Source of the DNA: Deuterostichococcus epilithicus
Lineage: Eukaryota; Chlorophyta; Trebouxiophyceae; Prasiolales; Stichococcaceae
DNA length: 64,000 nucleotides
Assembly: GCA_033439295.1 (NCBI GenBank)
Contig: JAVTLE010000005.1
Coordinates: 3,460,501 to 3,524,500, forward strand
Reading direction: 5' to 3'
Below, piece after piece: positions 1 through 12,700 of this stretch. The position numbers were made by a program, and so were the translations under genes. Under the pieces are notes generated by a model that saw only the letters and a program-made list of their open reading frames with translations, was not told the origin of the DNA and made no database searches. How positions within the stretch are numbered: position 1 is the stretch's first letter; every line of letters begins with the position of its first letter.

Positions 1-585
1 TGAGCGCGACGAACGGATGCGTATAGCAGGAAATTAAATATTATCGCAACTGGGCCTGTGGAGACGAAATGCACATCTGCAAATGGTGGAATGGACAAGA
101 ATGGCAATGCGCGGACTGGTGGGATGCCATTCAGATCGCTGGGCAAACTGGTGGGCTCCTGGGTCAGATCTGGAAACTCAAACAATCGCTTCACCTTACT
201 TGCATCTTGCGGCAAGTAGTTTCGTTAAGGGAGCATCACTGTATTGATCGCGTCGACAGTTGGTCCGCGATGCTCGAGCTTCTGGCCACCCACCCGTGTG
301 GCTGCCTGCCTGCACACCTCAGCAACATCAGGTATCGAATGCAAGTGCCCGGTCGTTCAGATTCAGACGGTCAGGTGAACATATGCCTGGCAAGAAGGTC
401 CTTGTTCAATGCATGCATGGGTCACTGCTCGGCAATTGCGGTTTGATCTGCACCTACAACCCATGATCTAGATGGTGTGATCGCGTCCAGATCAGATGCA
501 GACCTCGCGCCGACGCGGAGCGGCGACTGCAGGCCTGCAAGCGCGCTTGCGCCATGGCAGTGCTGGGCAGCGCTCTCCTGGTGAG
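1..585. other. left edge, no firm gene
   Basis: No exon could be supported here. The 5' exon(s) and probable transit peptide of the plus-strand gene that follows may lie in this stretch, but no reading frame with a convincing donor joins on to it. Confidence 0.4.
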
Positions 586-1624
586 GCGCCCTGCCTGCAC
601 TGTTCGCTACGTTCCTTGACTGGTGGAAAGTCGCCTCCAAGGCGAACAAGGAAGCAAACGAGGTGCTGTACGAATACGAGGTGCGTGCAGGTATTACATC
701 CAGCGACGGCCGCCCTGGCGGATGGCCGCCAGGCAGACGGCGCGCCGGGCAGCATGCCTGAAGACCTGCTGGCAACAGGTGCTGGTGGACAGGCACGGTG
801 CACGGATGACGGCTGCCTGAGCTAGCATACCTGCAGGGTGGTCAAGGGGCATATCCTCATAGGCAGCAAGTCCGTCCTGGCAAGCCAAGCGCTTGATGAA
901 AAAGCCAGGATCGAGGCTGCTAAGTGGCGTGCAATAGCTGATGTATGGCGCGAATGTGCAGACAAGCGGGCGCCCAGCCTGGGGCGGCTGCTGAACGGCC
1001 CCAAGCGGGAGCAGATCACCAATTGCACCCGCAAGTGCATGCCGGCGTGCATACGTGGCGGCGAAGGTACAGTGCCTCTTCGCACGCCTCCCTGTCTGTC
1101 GTTCCCTCCAGTGTTATGACGCTCTGTAGCTGAGCTGCCGCTGGGGCCGCCATGCACATGGCGGCGCAAGGTGGTGCTGGCAGGACTCTGTGAGGTAGCC
1201 CATATGCCGTGCAGGTCCTCAAATGTACCTGTGCAAGAAGCTTGCTCTGGCCCAAAATCCTGGTTGCCATCTGCTCCCTGCCCCTGCAGGCGCGCCCGGT
1301 TTGGGACCCTTGACGGTGCGAAAAGACCTTGTGAAGTTCAAGGATGGCTTCCGCAGCAGGTGCGACGACCGAAAGAAGAAACACCGACTCCTCATTCGGC
1401 AAGCTGACTCTTGTGGCCGTGCTGGTACTGTTACTGCTAGAACCGGCTGCTGAATGGTCGCAGAGTGCGCGAGACATGCTCCAATGCAGCATGTTCGCCC
1501 TCGCTGCACTGCTCGTCTGAAACTTACAATGCCGCCGCGCAGGGCTTACTGCCTCAGCGAGTGCACGCAAGTGTGCGCGGCTTCCATTACGGGCATCCCA
1601 GCGGCGGCTGTAGAAGGAGAATGA
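586..1624 (+). CDS. conserved plastid-type protein of the green lineage, 5' end unresolved
   Basis: Exons visible on the plus strand encode LDWWKVASKANKEANEVLYE (about 612-671), VKGHILIGSKSVLASQALDE onward (about 838-1066), then exons 1290-1359 and 1543-1624. The joins 1066/1290 and 1359/1543 keep phase and give NCTRKCMPACIRGG, VKFKDGFRSR and YCLSECTQVC, ending at TGA 1622-1624. This cysteine motif arrangement matches, from memory, a small family of chloroplast proteins of unknown function found in plants and algae. The join between 671 and 838 is off by one base in phase, so a small exon or another acceptor is probably missing. The start codon is not identified: an in-frame stop at 582-584 sets the 5' limit of the first visible exon. 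No enzymatic role can be assigned; the paired cysteines could bind metal or form disulfides. Confidence 0.6.
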
Positions 1625-2605
1625 CGAGCAGGGACACCTCAGCCAGGAGGGTTGCTCCAGTGTGCAGTGGTTTTCAGCTATAAATGTGGCAATTCGTTGC
1701 ATCTGTGCAGGAGTCAAGCACGCTAGGTAGGTACCCAGCAGACGATCTGCTGCAGTGCAATCGAAGCTGAGGTTATAGAACTCTGAGAATTTGGCATTCA
1801 ACATGCGTACTGCCGCGACGATAAATAACACAACGAAGTCCACTACAACGCACAACCGCCGCTCATCAGCAAGCACCAACTGTTGTCACACGGCAGCAGA
1901 AAAACTCAGGCCGAGCTCTGGTCATCAAGACTCCCGACTGTCATGTCAGCTGCAGACACCCGCTCGCACCATCTCCTGACACTGACCAACGAATGCAAGT
2001 GAAACTAATACTTCTTCTCCAAGAATACTGACGCACCCATCAAATGTGCGGCACTGCAAAACCTATCTGTGTGCTTGCATGTTGGTGGCGCCAAGCTAGC
2101 TGCCGGGCTGTGCTGCCTTCCATACGCAAACCACTGGCTGCTTCCTGTACCGCTGGTGTGGGGAGCCTTTTCAATGACCCCTGCAACCGGATCTGCGGCA
2201 CCGCATCTGATGCGGTGCAGTGCAATCGAGGCGGGATTACCGCCTGCTCAAAACTGTCACAGTGCCCCACTGCCTCGCATTGATTGCGGAGTCTTGCATA
2301 CTGCTGCTGGCTGCAGGTTCGGCAGGAACGTACGCTGCCCTTCCCTGCCGCCGCCCCGTCTTTGGCCGCACGCTGCGCAGCCCGCCCTCGCTGGCGAGAC
2401 TCCCAAGAATGCCCAAGCCCCGCCGGCGCTGCCAGCGGCATGATGTTGTTGCGCCCAAAATTACCCGCAAGCAAGAGCTGGGCTGCATGCCGTCCTTCCC
2501 AGCCGATCGAGATGGCGAACCGACATCAAGCTGCGCCGTTCGGCGGGCGCTGTCGCCCCCGCTGCTCCCGCGTGCTTTCATTGCGTCTCCCGCATCAGGC
2601 CTGCG
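1625..2605. other. convergent 3' regions
   Basis: This stretch lies between two convergent genes. It contains open frames but no exon with a recognisable product, and is most simply the two 3' UTRs plus spacer. Confidence 0.5.
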
Positions 2606-5600
2606 TCATGGCGACGGCGCGGGCAGCGGGCGCCGCTGCCGGGCCAGCCAGGCCGCTGCTGCGCCAGCCGCGCCGCTGCCGCCGGCGTCGGNGGCCGCGA
2701 CGGCCAGTGCACGCTTGAGGCGCCAGTAGCGGACGTACAGCGGGCGCAGCGCCTCCTTGTCGGCGCGGCCAGGGGCGCGGCCGGTGCTCGCCTGCTGGGG
2801 GACCGGCAGCGGCGGTCAACATTCATGCTTCAGGGTAGGGAGCCAGACGGACCCCGGCTCGCCTTGTATCGCAAGGTCGGATCCTGTGTTGCGCTGCGCT
2901 GCCTTGGATGCCAATCAGGCTTGCAACTATCTACACGAGGCTGACCAAGCTGCACCAAATGGCAGGCAGCTGCAACCACAGCAGAGCGCACCCGAGACAA
3001 CGAGTCGCTGGGCGGGCGCACCGCTGTTTGAACGCGGCGTGCATGTTCAGGTTTGATTCATCCGCACAGGAGAGCTTCAAGGTTCATGCAAATGTTCATG
3101 CGAGTCTTCACCTCGAAGTCGGAGTCCAGCTGCCGCAGCTGCCGCTTGAGGGCCGCCTTTTCGACCGCCAGCTGCGCCGCCGCCGTCGGCACGCCGCCCG
3201 GCGCCGCCTCGTACCGCACCTCGCGGCTGGGCGCCTCGAACAGACTGCTGCCGCCGCTGCCGCCGNTGCCGGCAGAGCCGCCGACGCAGCACGCGGCCGC
3301 GCCGCTGGTGCCAAAGGCTGCCCGGCCGCAGGCGCTGTCGCCGTGGCCGGCCGCGGCCGGCGCGTGCCACACCAGCACCGGGGCACGTCCTGCGGCGGGC
3401 TGTGCTGGTGCGGACGCGGCGACGAACGCCGCGGCGGCCGCGCACGTGCGCTCCGCTTCTGCAAGCGCCTCGTCCCCGGATCCTGCACGGCCCAGCGCAG
3501 GTGCGCCCCGTCAGGCCATGTGCGTCGAAACCCTAAACCCGAAATGGTGCGAGAGCCAAGGGCTGTGGCCTGCAGGACATGCTGCCAGGATCGCAGCAGC
3601 GCCTGGCAACCCTTGCGATCTCGGTGTACTGATCGTTCTGGCGACTGCACGGTCTCTCGACTGCACAGAAGGCGGAGGCGCATGGGTTGCCAGACTTCAA
3701 GAGCGCTGCGCACCGTCGGAGCTGCCGGAGTACGAGTCGCCGTCGGACATCGCCGCCCAGCCGCCTGGGATGCTGGTTGGGCTCAGGCAGCCGTCATCGA
3801 ACTGTCCACACTGCCCGGCCTTGCTGCCGCCGCCGGCGATCCCCATGTCCTGCAAATTGGCGCCGCCGCCGCCGCCGCAGCTGCTGATGTCGTTTGCGCC
3901 GCGGTCGTCAGCCGACGCCAGCGCCGAGACCCGCACAGGGCTGGATTCTGGTGACGACTCGGGACTGGTGGCGAAGAAGTCGCGGCCGCACACGTCCGCC
4001 GGCTCTGCAAACAGCGCGCACCTACCGCAGGCACAAGCGAGATTGTTCTGCAACGACTGGAAGCAGCCAGGAGCAATGGACCCAGCAGGCCGTGCTAGCC
4101 TTTCGGGTTGCGCTGACAGAACAGCAAATACTTATTGGTCTTTCAGAGGAAAACCAGCAATACCAGTATTGCCTGGCTGGCTGACACCCCCTGAAAACAC
4201 CAGACAGATGCAACCACGGGCATGATGACAACATGCTGGAGCCAGCAGGATGCAGCCGAGCGGCAGCCGAGGGTGGTGTGTGAAGTGCGCACGTGGAGCT
4301 GAACAGCAGGTCTGCCACCGCCGCCTCCAGCGCGGGGTCAGCGCTGCCGTCGTCTGCAAAGGCCGCGCCGCCCTCAACGTCCGCCATGGGGCTGTCCAGC
4401 AGGTCGGCGATGCTGTGCGCAACCACGCTGCCGGCCACCTCGTCGCGGCGGACCTTGAGTGGCGCGAGGGCGCGGCCGCTGCCGCCGGCGGCGCTGTCGA
4501 GGAGCGCCGCCGGAAGCCCGGCGGCCGCGGTGGCGAGCGGCGGTGCTGCGGCGGGCGNCGCGGGCTTGGCGGTGGGCAGCGACGGCGGCACCACGGCGCG
4601 CTTGCGGGCGACAAACAGGGTGCGGTACTCCCGTATCATGTGCTCCACGCATGCCGCCGCGTGGCCGCCCTCCTGTGGTGGGGTGGAGACCAGGGTTCAA
4701 GACTGACAGGGTACCATGAGACTTGATCTGTTGCACCAGATGCACGGGCCATGGTGCGATAGCTGACACATTGCGGACCAGAAACAGCAAAGTGCAAGTC
4801 ACAAGGCTCTGCCATGTCAAGCAAGTGAATCCCCTTGAGGTATTTACGACTGTGCCGACCTGCTGGAAAATCCAATGAAGCAGCAAGAGAGGTGTGGTTC
4901 AACTCACATCGGCCTGGGCCACGACGGAGCGGCCGGCAGGGCGCAGCACCAGCGGCGCGAAGATGCGGGCCAGCTCCTGCCGCTCCCGCCGCGCGCTCGG
5001 CTGGTTGAGGCAGTAGTGGTGCAGGAACTGCGGAGCAGGGGCAGGGACGAAGGGTGGAGACAAGCGGCGGGGTTCCCGGAGGCTCACTGGTGTGCCGCCC
5101 ATTCTGCATGACGTCCCGCAGCCGGTGCTCGAGGTGTGCAAGCCTGGCTGCTGGCTGGTGCGCCGCGTGTGCAATGGCGCAGCAGTCGGAGCACTGTGGC
5201 ACAGCCGCAGCTGCTGGCGCAGGTGCAGCCAGCAAGCAGAATAACTGTTGGTAGATACTAGGCCCTACAGTAGTATTCAGCGCTCACCTCCATGAGCGGA
5301 TACAGGACCTGGAGCACTCTGTGCTCGCAGGAGCGCAGCAGCGCATGCAGCGCCGCCACCCGTGCCTCCAGGCTGCCATGCTCTGTCTGGGACGCAATTG
5401 CTGCGTCATATAGCGCCGGCGGCAGGACCGACTCCGGCAGGCTGGCCACCCACAGCTTCAATATGCCCGCGACCTGTGGTGCATCGCACATTTTGCGGCT
5501 CGAATGTTTTTGTTTTGACATCAGGAATGCTCGTGAACAGCCAAAGGATCTGCGATTGGAGTCTTTGTTGTAGAAACCGCCGGGGGCTGCACATGGTACA

Positions 5601-6225
5601 GTGACCGCGTCCGCGCTGCCACGGAGCCCAGACAGGGTGGACCGCACAACAGCGGAAGGCCAGCAGCCTGGTGTACAGCAAAAGGCCAGATGGCTGGTGT
5701 TAAACAGGTACGATCGGAGGAGATCTACTCCAGCAGAGGGCTCACCGCGTGCAGGTCCTTCGTCGTGCTGGGCAGCACCTTCAGAGCGTCCTGCCCGCTG
5801 TCATACAACCGCTTGCACAGCAGCACCTTGCGGCCACTGTTGGCCCCTTCCGCCTCGTCGCCGCTGCTGACCTGCGCTGCCGCGGTGCTGTGGCGGCCGA
5901 CGGAGTCACCGTCGCTGCCGCCGCTGTCGCTGCTGCTGCTGAAGGAGGCGCTGCGGCGGATGCCGGCGCCAATCGGTGTCCGGCTGGCGGTCTGCTGGCG
6001 GAACAGGCCGGGCGTCGTGAGCCCCTTGAGCGACAGCAGCCGCAGCGTGTCCCAGAAGACCGGCGGCAGGCCACCGCCCTCTTCATACAGCTCCTGCAGA
6101 CAGGCAGAGCGCGAGGGTCGGGGCATGTTCCACCTGGGTTCCCCGTGCTGAGCGGTCGCGCTGGGCGTCGGTAGGACCTGCGCCAGAGCCTGTCCTCGGC
6201 GCATTTGGCTGAGAAAAGAGGCCAT
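2606..6225 (-). CDS. RhoGAP protein with FAM13-like C-terminal region
   Basis: A putative GTPase-activating protein for Rho/Rac-type small GTPases. The first exon (6225-5746, start MASFLSQMRRG) reads LYEEGGGLPPVFWDTLRLL then TTPGLFRQ, where Arg in GLFR is the expected arginine finger. Exon 5473-5288 (62 codons, phase 0) carries VAGILKLWVASLPESVLPP, a classic RhoGAP helix. The next exon gives LHHYCLNQPSARRERQELAR and FAPLVL. EHMIREYRTLFVARKRAVV follows, then a long Ser/Gly/Ala-rich linker. The tail reads KAALKRQLRQLDSDFE (exon ending 3112) joined in phase to ADKEALRPLYVRYWRLKRAL (exon 2794-2606, stop TGA), which resembles the C-terminal region of FAM13 proteins. Three single Ns (2692, 3266, 4558) fall in the gene. 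An upstream non-coding or short coding exon is possible; middle exon borders are approximate. Confidence 0.75.
3528..3540. repeat. telomere-like motif in RhoGAP gene
   Basis: AAACCCTAAACCC, nearly two TTTAGGG units on the minus (sense) strand, inside an apparent intron. Confidence 0.8.
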
Positions 6226-7395
6226 CAGGTCAGGTGGCTGGGTACAGGCGGACGCTGGGTGGCGCTGTGCGGCAGCGTAACCCGGAATGAGCAAGCTCTA
6301 TCGAGAATGCACTTTTTGACTCACCCCGCACCCGCGTTTGGGCGCACAACATGTCTGCTTCGCTGAGGTACCCTCTTACATCACCAACAACCACTCCAGC
6401 TCAAGGTGGGTGGCTCAAACGACAGGGAGGCGAAGGGGTTTCACAGCCTCACCTGCAGTGAACGTCCGAACACGGGGGCTACTCGCCGCTTGCCGCCCTC
6501 TTTCACCCCTGGTCGTTTCATATGGGGCATTCGAGTCGTCTTCGGACACGCGCAATGGTGCCGAGGCTGTCTGCGATTGGTTTGCCGGACTTTGTGCCTA
6601 CGGATGAGCCGCGTCCGCGTGTCCGCCCCACACGACACTGCGCAGCGGGGATTGATAGCCCCTGAGATACCAGCCTAGTCCACAGGACCCTCAGCTGCCA
6701 AGTCGGGTGCGTCAGGTAGGCGACCACACCACTTGCTTATCAGCAGTGAATTACGGGCCAAGGAGATGTGATCTTGAATTCCACGTCAGCGTCAAGATCC
6801 ACCGCGCGGGTCCGCTCCGACACATGCGGCTCAGACAGACTGAGGCCCGGGCGAGGATGCTGGCTCCTTATAGCGGCCCACCGCCTCAGTCGTGGCACTT
6901 GTATCGCCTGATCAGGCACACGACGTACTGCGGCCGTCCGGCCAAGCGGGTCCGTAGTTCGAGGGTTGTGCGATCAGGTTAAAATCTCAAACATCAGCAA
7001 CGAAAATCAGATTTCCGCAGTTCCTCACGACTTGAGTCTGATACGTCACAAACATGAAGGCGGTGGCACATACTCGGCCCGGAATAGTAGCTTCGCAATG
7101 TCAAAGGGAGGAGGGACTGGCCCGCATTAGCCGCTGCGGCAGGCCGTACACACTGTTGCACAGCCAACGCAGCGTGGGTCATGCGCAGCAGCGAAGACAG
7201 CGGCAGCTTGCAGTGCGGACGACAGCGATGTCGCCGGCGCTGGCTGGCTTTCAGGTGCGGCACTGCCGTGCGCGGCAAACCACCGCTGTGTGAAATTGCA
7301 GCTGCAAATGTGTCACGGTAGGCCTGCTATCGCAACACGGTTGCATGTTTCGAGCCCGTGAACCTCCTCGGGGCTGCCAAGGAGCTGGCTGTAGC
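6226..7395. promoter_or_regulatory. divergent intergenic region
   Basis: About 1.2 kb between the RhoGAP gene (minus) and the DedA-like gene (plus). It should hold both promoters and 5' UTRs. I see no conserved coding segment and no clear core promoter motif. A GGGGTGAGTC donor-like sequence on the minus strand near 6320 could mark a 5' UTR exon of the RhoGAP gene. Confidence 0.4.
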
Positions 7396-9000
7396 ATGCC
7401 CGCTGCGATGGTGGCATGGACCGCGCTCACATCATGGGATGCAATGCTGGAGAAGCACCGTCAGAGAAGCCGATTGCGGACAGGTGCCTGCAGGGCGGCG
7501 CAGCCAGCATTGGCGCCTTTCTCGAGACCTCGCCCCCTGTGATGTACCTGATCTACATGATCGCGGCCGGGTTTGGCCTGCCGGTGAGATGAACATCTAA
7601 GCCTATGCATATCCCTGCCGCTCGGCGCCTGTGGCAGTGCCGGGAGCGTCCGCACACTACGCCTTCGCATGGAGTGATGGGCGGCACTGCTGCAGTGCAG
7701 TGAGGATGCGCTGGTGGTGTGGGTGGGTGCTGGCATCTTCACGGGGCGGTACGGCGGCGCCGCCGGAATCGCGCAGGTGAACCTGGAAAACCCTATCCAA
7801 TCCGAACAGTGGCCGCTGGGACGGCGCCGCGACGGCCGTATTCGCTTGCAGGCTGCTGCGTGCCTGCCTGCTGCTGGGCACTGTGCTGGCCCCTAGGTGC
7901 ATACCAATATGTGATGGCTGTCAGCCTAATGCACATGCACGTTCTTGTGTCTGCATGGGCGCAGGTGCTGGCCATTGTGTACGTTGGTGTCACGGTCAGC
8001 GACATGGTGACCTTCTTCCTGGGCTCGGCGCTGCGGCGCGGGCTGTTCAGGACGCTCAAGCAGCGGCTGTTTAAGTGTGTAGGGCTATCAATACGCTGCA
8101 GGCCGACTCGTGCTTGCCTGTGCTGAACTGTTGCTGTCCTCACATCTCAAAGGATCTGATGCAGGCGCACGAGCAGCAGGGTTTACTGAGGGAATCTGGC
8201 GCCGCCGCAGGGACCCTGCAGTGGTCGAGCGAGCCGAGAGCGTGGTGCAGAAGTGGAGCAAGATGATAGGTGCACGCTGCCTGCAGCCCGGAGCTGCGAG
8301 CGTGGCAGCTGGGCAGTCCTGCTGTGCCATGCAGCATGATCTGCGCGCATTCCCCAAGCCGACTCAGGCCGCGCAACATTGACGCTGCTGTCGGCCTAAA
8401 CGCTGCCGTCTGGCCTTGCCATGTCTGCAGGCCTGGTGCAGCGCTTCTCCCTGGGCTTCCGGGGCCCGCTTTGCCTCGTGGCGGGCTTCCTGGGCGTGAA
8501 TCCCGCCGTGTTTGCGTCCGGCGTCGCAGCCGGCGCCTTTGGGACGATGGCGCTGCAGATCCTGGCGGTGCGCTTCTGGGACGCTCCATGTCCCTGCTGG
8601 GCCTCGTCTCTCACTTGTCCTCTGCAGCTCCAGCCCTGTTGGAATGGACAGCTGGCGCAGCATCTGGCACTACCTGATGAAGGTGCAGCCATATGTTTTT
8701 TTCTCCGCGCTGATCACGGCGCACGCTTGAGACAGGTGCACCGCACCACATCTGCAGCAAACGATGTTGCTGTGCAATCTTGCGCAGGGCTACCTGCTGC
8801 GGTTCTCTCCCAATGCCTACCTTGCAGCGCTGGCACTGGTAGCGGCACCAAATCTTGTGGGCCATCTTGCTGGGCCTGTGCTCACTGCTGTCGGGCTGTG
8901 GAGCGCGTCACGAGATCCGAACGGCTCGGCATCGGACAGCAAAGGCCACCAGGGTCCAGACATGTTTGGCGGTCGGCCTCTGGGGAAGGGAGTGGGTTGA
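7396..9000 (+). CDS. DedA/VTT-like multi-span membrane protein
   Basis: Exons read in order: PPVMYLIYMIAAGFGLP; SEDALVVWVGAGIFTGRYGG; VLAIVYVGVTVSDMVTFFLG with LRRGLFRTLKQRLFK; DPAVVERAESVVQKWSKMI; then GLVQRFSLGFRGPLCLVAGF. The order small-residue helix, (S/P)ED motif, VSD motif in a helix, basic loop, amphipathic helix and RF-x-GFRGP motif matches the DedA / TVP38-TMEM64-VTT family, integral membrane proteins linked to lipid scrambling or proton-coupled transport. The last exon adds two hydrophobic helices and ends GGRPLGKGVG, stop TGA 8998-9000. The join 8276/8431 is phase-checked (MI-G-LVQ). The start at 7396 (MPAAMVAWTALTSW) is a guess, since its frame needs an unseen splice to reach the first membrane exon. 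The family assignment rests on motif order only. Confidence 0.55.
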
Positions 9001-9707
9001 GTACTGGAGGACCACTGCTGCAGGCAAAACAAGTTGCCGAGTGAAACCAGAATGTACCGTACCGCCAAGCATTGACGTAGGTACATGTTCACCTCAAACG
9101 ACCTTGCCGCAGCCCCTCACGCGCAAGCTCTTGCCAAGTTACTGTGAGGCACACCGCGCATCATGCATGATCACAGAACGCATACGATGAATGCACTAAA
9201 ATCAATTTACACGTTTCAGCAGACCAGGCGAAGAATGGTCTGATACAAGAGGTGGGTGTGTCAAGCAGCAATACAACCTCGCAAACAATCGCAGACTGTC
9301 CGAGTAGTGCTGTGTGCAGGCAGCAGCGGCCTGTGTCGCCGCGTTGATAAAAGAGTGCATAGTCCGCAGCTGGAGACAGGTTTGAGTGCTGGGACCCGCC
9401 CACGCCGTCTGGCATGTCAAAACATCAAGATGCTGCGAGCTGGTGAATGCAGGTCGAATGAACATCAACTTCCGGGTTGTCATCATCCTTCGGTAGGTCC
9501 ATAGAGCCTTAAGGCGCTTCTTCTGAGCCCCCTCTCCTTAGATAAGCTGCCGATGCCGATTCTGCAACAGACGCCCCTTGCAGCTCCTTCTGCAAAGCGG
9601 TCAGCTGCCGGGCCAGCAGCCGCCGCCAGCAGTCCTGCACCCGGCTGTCCACGATAAACACCTCAGGGACGCCAGCCTTTGCCGAACGAGGCGCGCGCTG
9701 GCGGGGC
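9001..9707. other. convergent 3' region with one open segment
   Basis: Between two convergent genes. On the minus strand 9680-9511 is open and reads VFIVDSRVQDCWRRLLARQL before a stop. It could be an alternative last exon of the DUF1206 gene, but that gene already has a good stop at 9708, so this is more likely 3' UTR. No product recognised. Confidence 0.35.
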
Positions 9708-12700
9708 TCAGACGGCGTGCGCAACTGCCGGCGAGGCTCCGGCCGGGCTGGCACCGACGCCGCCGTTGGGCGCGGCGCCCGGCTTCACCGAACCAGCCGT
9801 CGGCACATGGTTGTCTGTCAGGATGCGGGTCTTTTCCTTTGCCTTCTCCTTTTTGACCGCCTTCTCCTCCCGGTCCTTGATCATTTTATCCATCTCCGCC
9901 TGAGCGTGTGATATTAACAATAATGATTAACAAGAAATGGATGTTGTGACTGGCCAGTCCAGCAGCCCAGAGAGCCTGCAACACATCCTTGGTCCTTCCC
10001 GATTCGACAAGCCAGCGCTGCTCTGACGTGTGTGCCCCATGAACTGTTGTGTCAGTGCCTGTGCTTGTGTGGTACCGAGGTGCGGCAACAGCAGGCTGCC
10101 AAGGTCGTGAACAATCTACTGATACTTGGCACACGTCGCGGCTGTCGCATGTGAAGGGTTGCGACACACGCATGCACCTGAGACGGCAGCGGCGTTGGGA
10201 AGATCTTGGCGGGGTACGAGTTGAGGACTGCGAACAGGCCGTAGATGATGAGCCCGAAGCCGATGAGGAACAGGATGGAGCGTCCCCAGTGGCTCGACTG
10301 CGCCAAACATACAGCCGGCACGCTCAGCAGCCAAAGCGATTGCTCCGCTTCCATCTCAAACTCAACTTTTGTGTAGATGTATATGTATATATTCTAAAAG
10401 GCATTTGTACACAACAGCAGGGCTGTTGTTTCCGCAGCACACTGCAAAAACTTCGCAACAAGGACACCCCCCGACCCCGATGTGATCGAGCTCCTGGCAA
10501 GCCAGTCGTCCTCAGTCTCTGGGAGAACCCTTGTATCGATGCCTGCAACGCCGCTGGATGCTGCAATGCCGCAACCTGCCGGCCCCGCCAATGCGCCACA
10601 GTCCGCTAGCTGCTGCCTGAGGCCAATGACCGTACCGCATTCGTCCCGGCACGAACTTGCGGCGATTCTCTCCCTGGGCGACTTGTCAAACACTCCTGCC
10701 TGGGGACGAGAGCCGAGGGCCGAGCGCCTCGAAGGCTCGGAGGCTCACCTGCAGCTGGCTGAGCGCGCGGCCGATGGTGTTTTGGTCCTGGTTGTTTTGG
10801 GTGCCCTCGCCCTCCAAAGCGCGCCACATGAGGATGGAGACCAGCAGGAACAGCCCAAAGCGGCCGAGCTGGCCCAGGTGCCCCGCCGACAGCACCAGCC
10901 ACTTCACCCACGGCCGCAGCTCCTGTTCCAGCAGGCATGACGCTTCTGAGCAAGCTGTCCCTCTCTGCGGCGTATGCTGCACCGACCTGGTCAAGTCGGA
11001 AGGGCATTGCGTCCCTAATCGCTGGTTGTGCCCGTCAGCGTCGAGAATATCTCGCAGGAACTGACTCCATGCACCCTGTGCAGCCAAGCACAGCGCTTGG
11101 CAGCCACTGTGACGGCAGCTGCAGCCAGCGCCTTCACATGTCGGGTTTGATCTCGCTTTGGTCGTCCGTTGGTGAGACGAAAGGAGGGTGAGGATGTCGA
11201 CATCTGCGCACCTTGAGCCGTAGCTCTCTGTGGAACTTCTTGGTGAGGACACCCTGAAGCATCACAATTGCAGCGACGAGGAAGGCAAGGCCCAGCATCG
11301 TCAGCCCAAACCGCCCGAGCGCCGAGTTCTGCCAGCTCTTCGTGAAGTCGCTCCCGCTCGTCTGCAGGGCACACCCAGGCGGCAAGATCATTGTGTCCGT
11401 GTCGTGTGCAGCTGTGTGCTGCGCCAGCCGCGTCCCAGATCGGAAGCAGGCACTACGAGCACGGCAGGCGTGCGCACCGCTGACCTCGCCAAAAGACTCC
11501 CCCAAGCAAGGGAAATACACAGGAGGGAGTTTCGCACAAGAAGAAGGTGTCAAAGTCGCACACCTTGGCGACGGCGTCGTTGTGGTAGTCAAACGCCTTG
11601 GGCAGCAGCACCAGGATGTAGGCCAGGTATGCGGTGTACACGCCGCCCGACACCAGCGGCGACAGCCGGAAGCTGAAGAAGTTCTTGAACTTGCTGTAGC
11701 ACGGGTGGCTGCCCTGCGGGGAGCACGGCGAGAGCTTCTGGGTGACGGGGTGTGTGCATCTCTATGCAGCGGCAGGACCCTCGAACACAACTTGCGGCGT
11801 TATGCTGAGCGGCGCAGCGGCCGCGTGATGCACGCGTCGCTGCGTGGCACTGTGGCAGCTGAACCGTGCAGCCAATGGTACGCTCGGCTCAGCTATGCTG
11901 CATGCGCCTGCACAGGGCACTCAGCTACGACTCCTGCAAACCTGCAGGCTCTGCGGTGTGCACACAGCGGGGGAGGAGGCGAGGTGGGGCCCAACCGCAC
12001 CTGTGCAGTGATGCCCTCCCAGAATCGCCAGATGATGTACGTTGCCAGTGCAGCTGCCATGATGATCAGGATGTAAATTCCTGCGGCGCCCTTGCCGATG
12101 AGCACAAACACGCCCTGCGCATGGCATGACACCACATCACATCATATCACATTACGCCTTGGAGTCCTACCGCATGCTGCACTCAAGTGAGAATGCGCCC
12201 TATTCTAACTAAAGCTAAGATCCTTGGCATTCAGAAGCCGTTGTCACGATAACAAAAAAGATGACACACACAGTAGCGTGGCCGTGTTTGCACCTGCGGT
12301 GACGCATCAATGTTGAGGGTTTCGGATATGGCGCCGCGACAGCACAGCCCCCCGATGAGCGAGTACACGATCGCCTTGGCCACCCAGCCAATGCGACCTA
12401 CGAGCAGAAGAGACCACATCACGACCACATCACGAAAGCCTTCCGGACATTGGCGGAGGACTGCCTAGAGCTCTGTCTTGCAGGACACTCCAGAGGCTCG
12501 ACACGGTGCAGCAGCAGGTCGAAGGAGACAGCCGATGCACACAGTGGCCCGGAGAGGCGGGAAGGTGGGCGGGGCGACATCGGCGCATCAGGCGGCGGCA
12601 GGGGTGGGGGTGGCGGTGCGGTCACCTAGCACCGTGACCGCCCTCTGGTGCTTTGCCTTGACGCCGCCGTGCGTGGCCACGCCGAAGCGCTCCCTCAGGT

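Noticed and set aside
6900-7000. Possible tRNA (AGTTCGAGGG string with a GGCCAAGCGG stretch upstream)
   Set aside because: No acceptor stem, anticodon arm or T-stem pairing could be drawn around it.
9511-9680. Alternative last exon of the DUF1206 gene
   Set aside because: Exon 9899-9708 already ends in phase with a good stop, and no donor joins to this segment.
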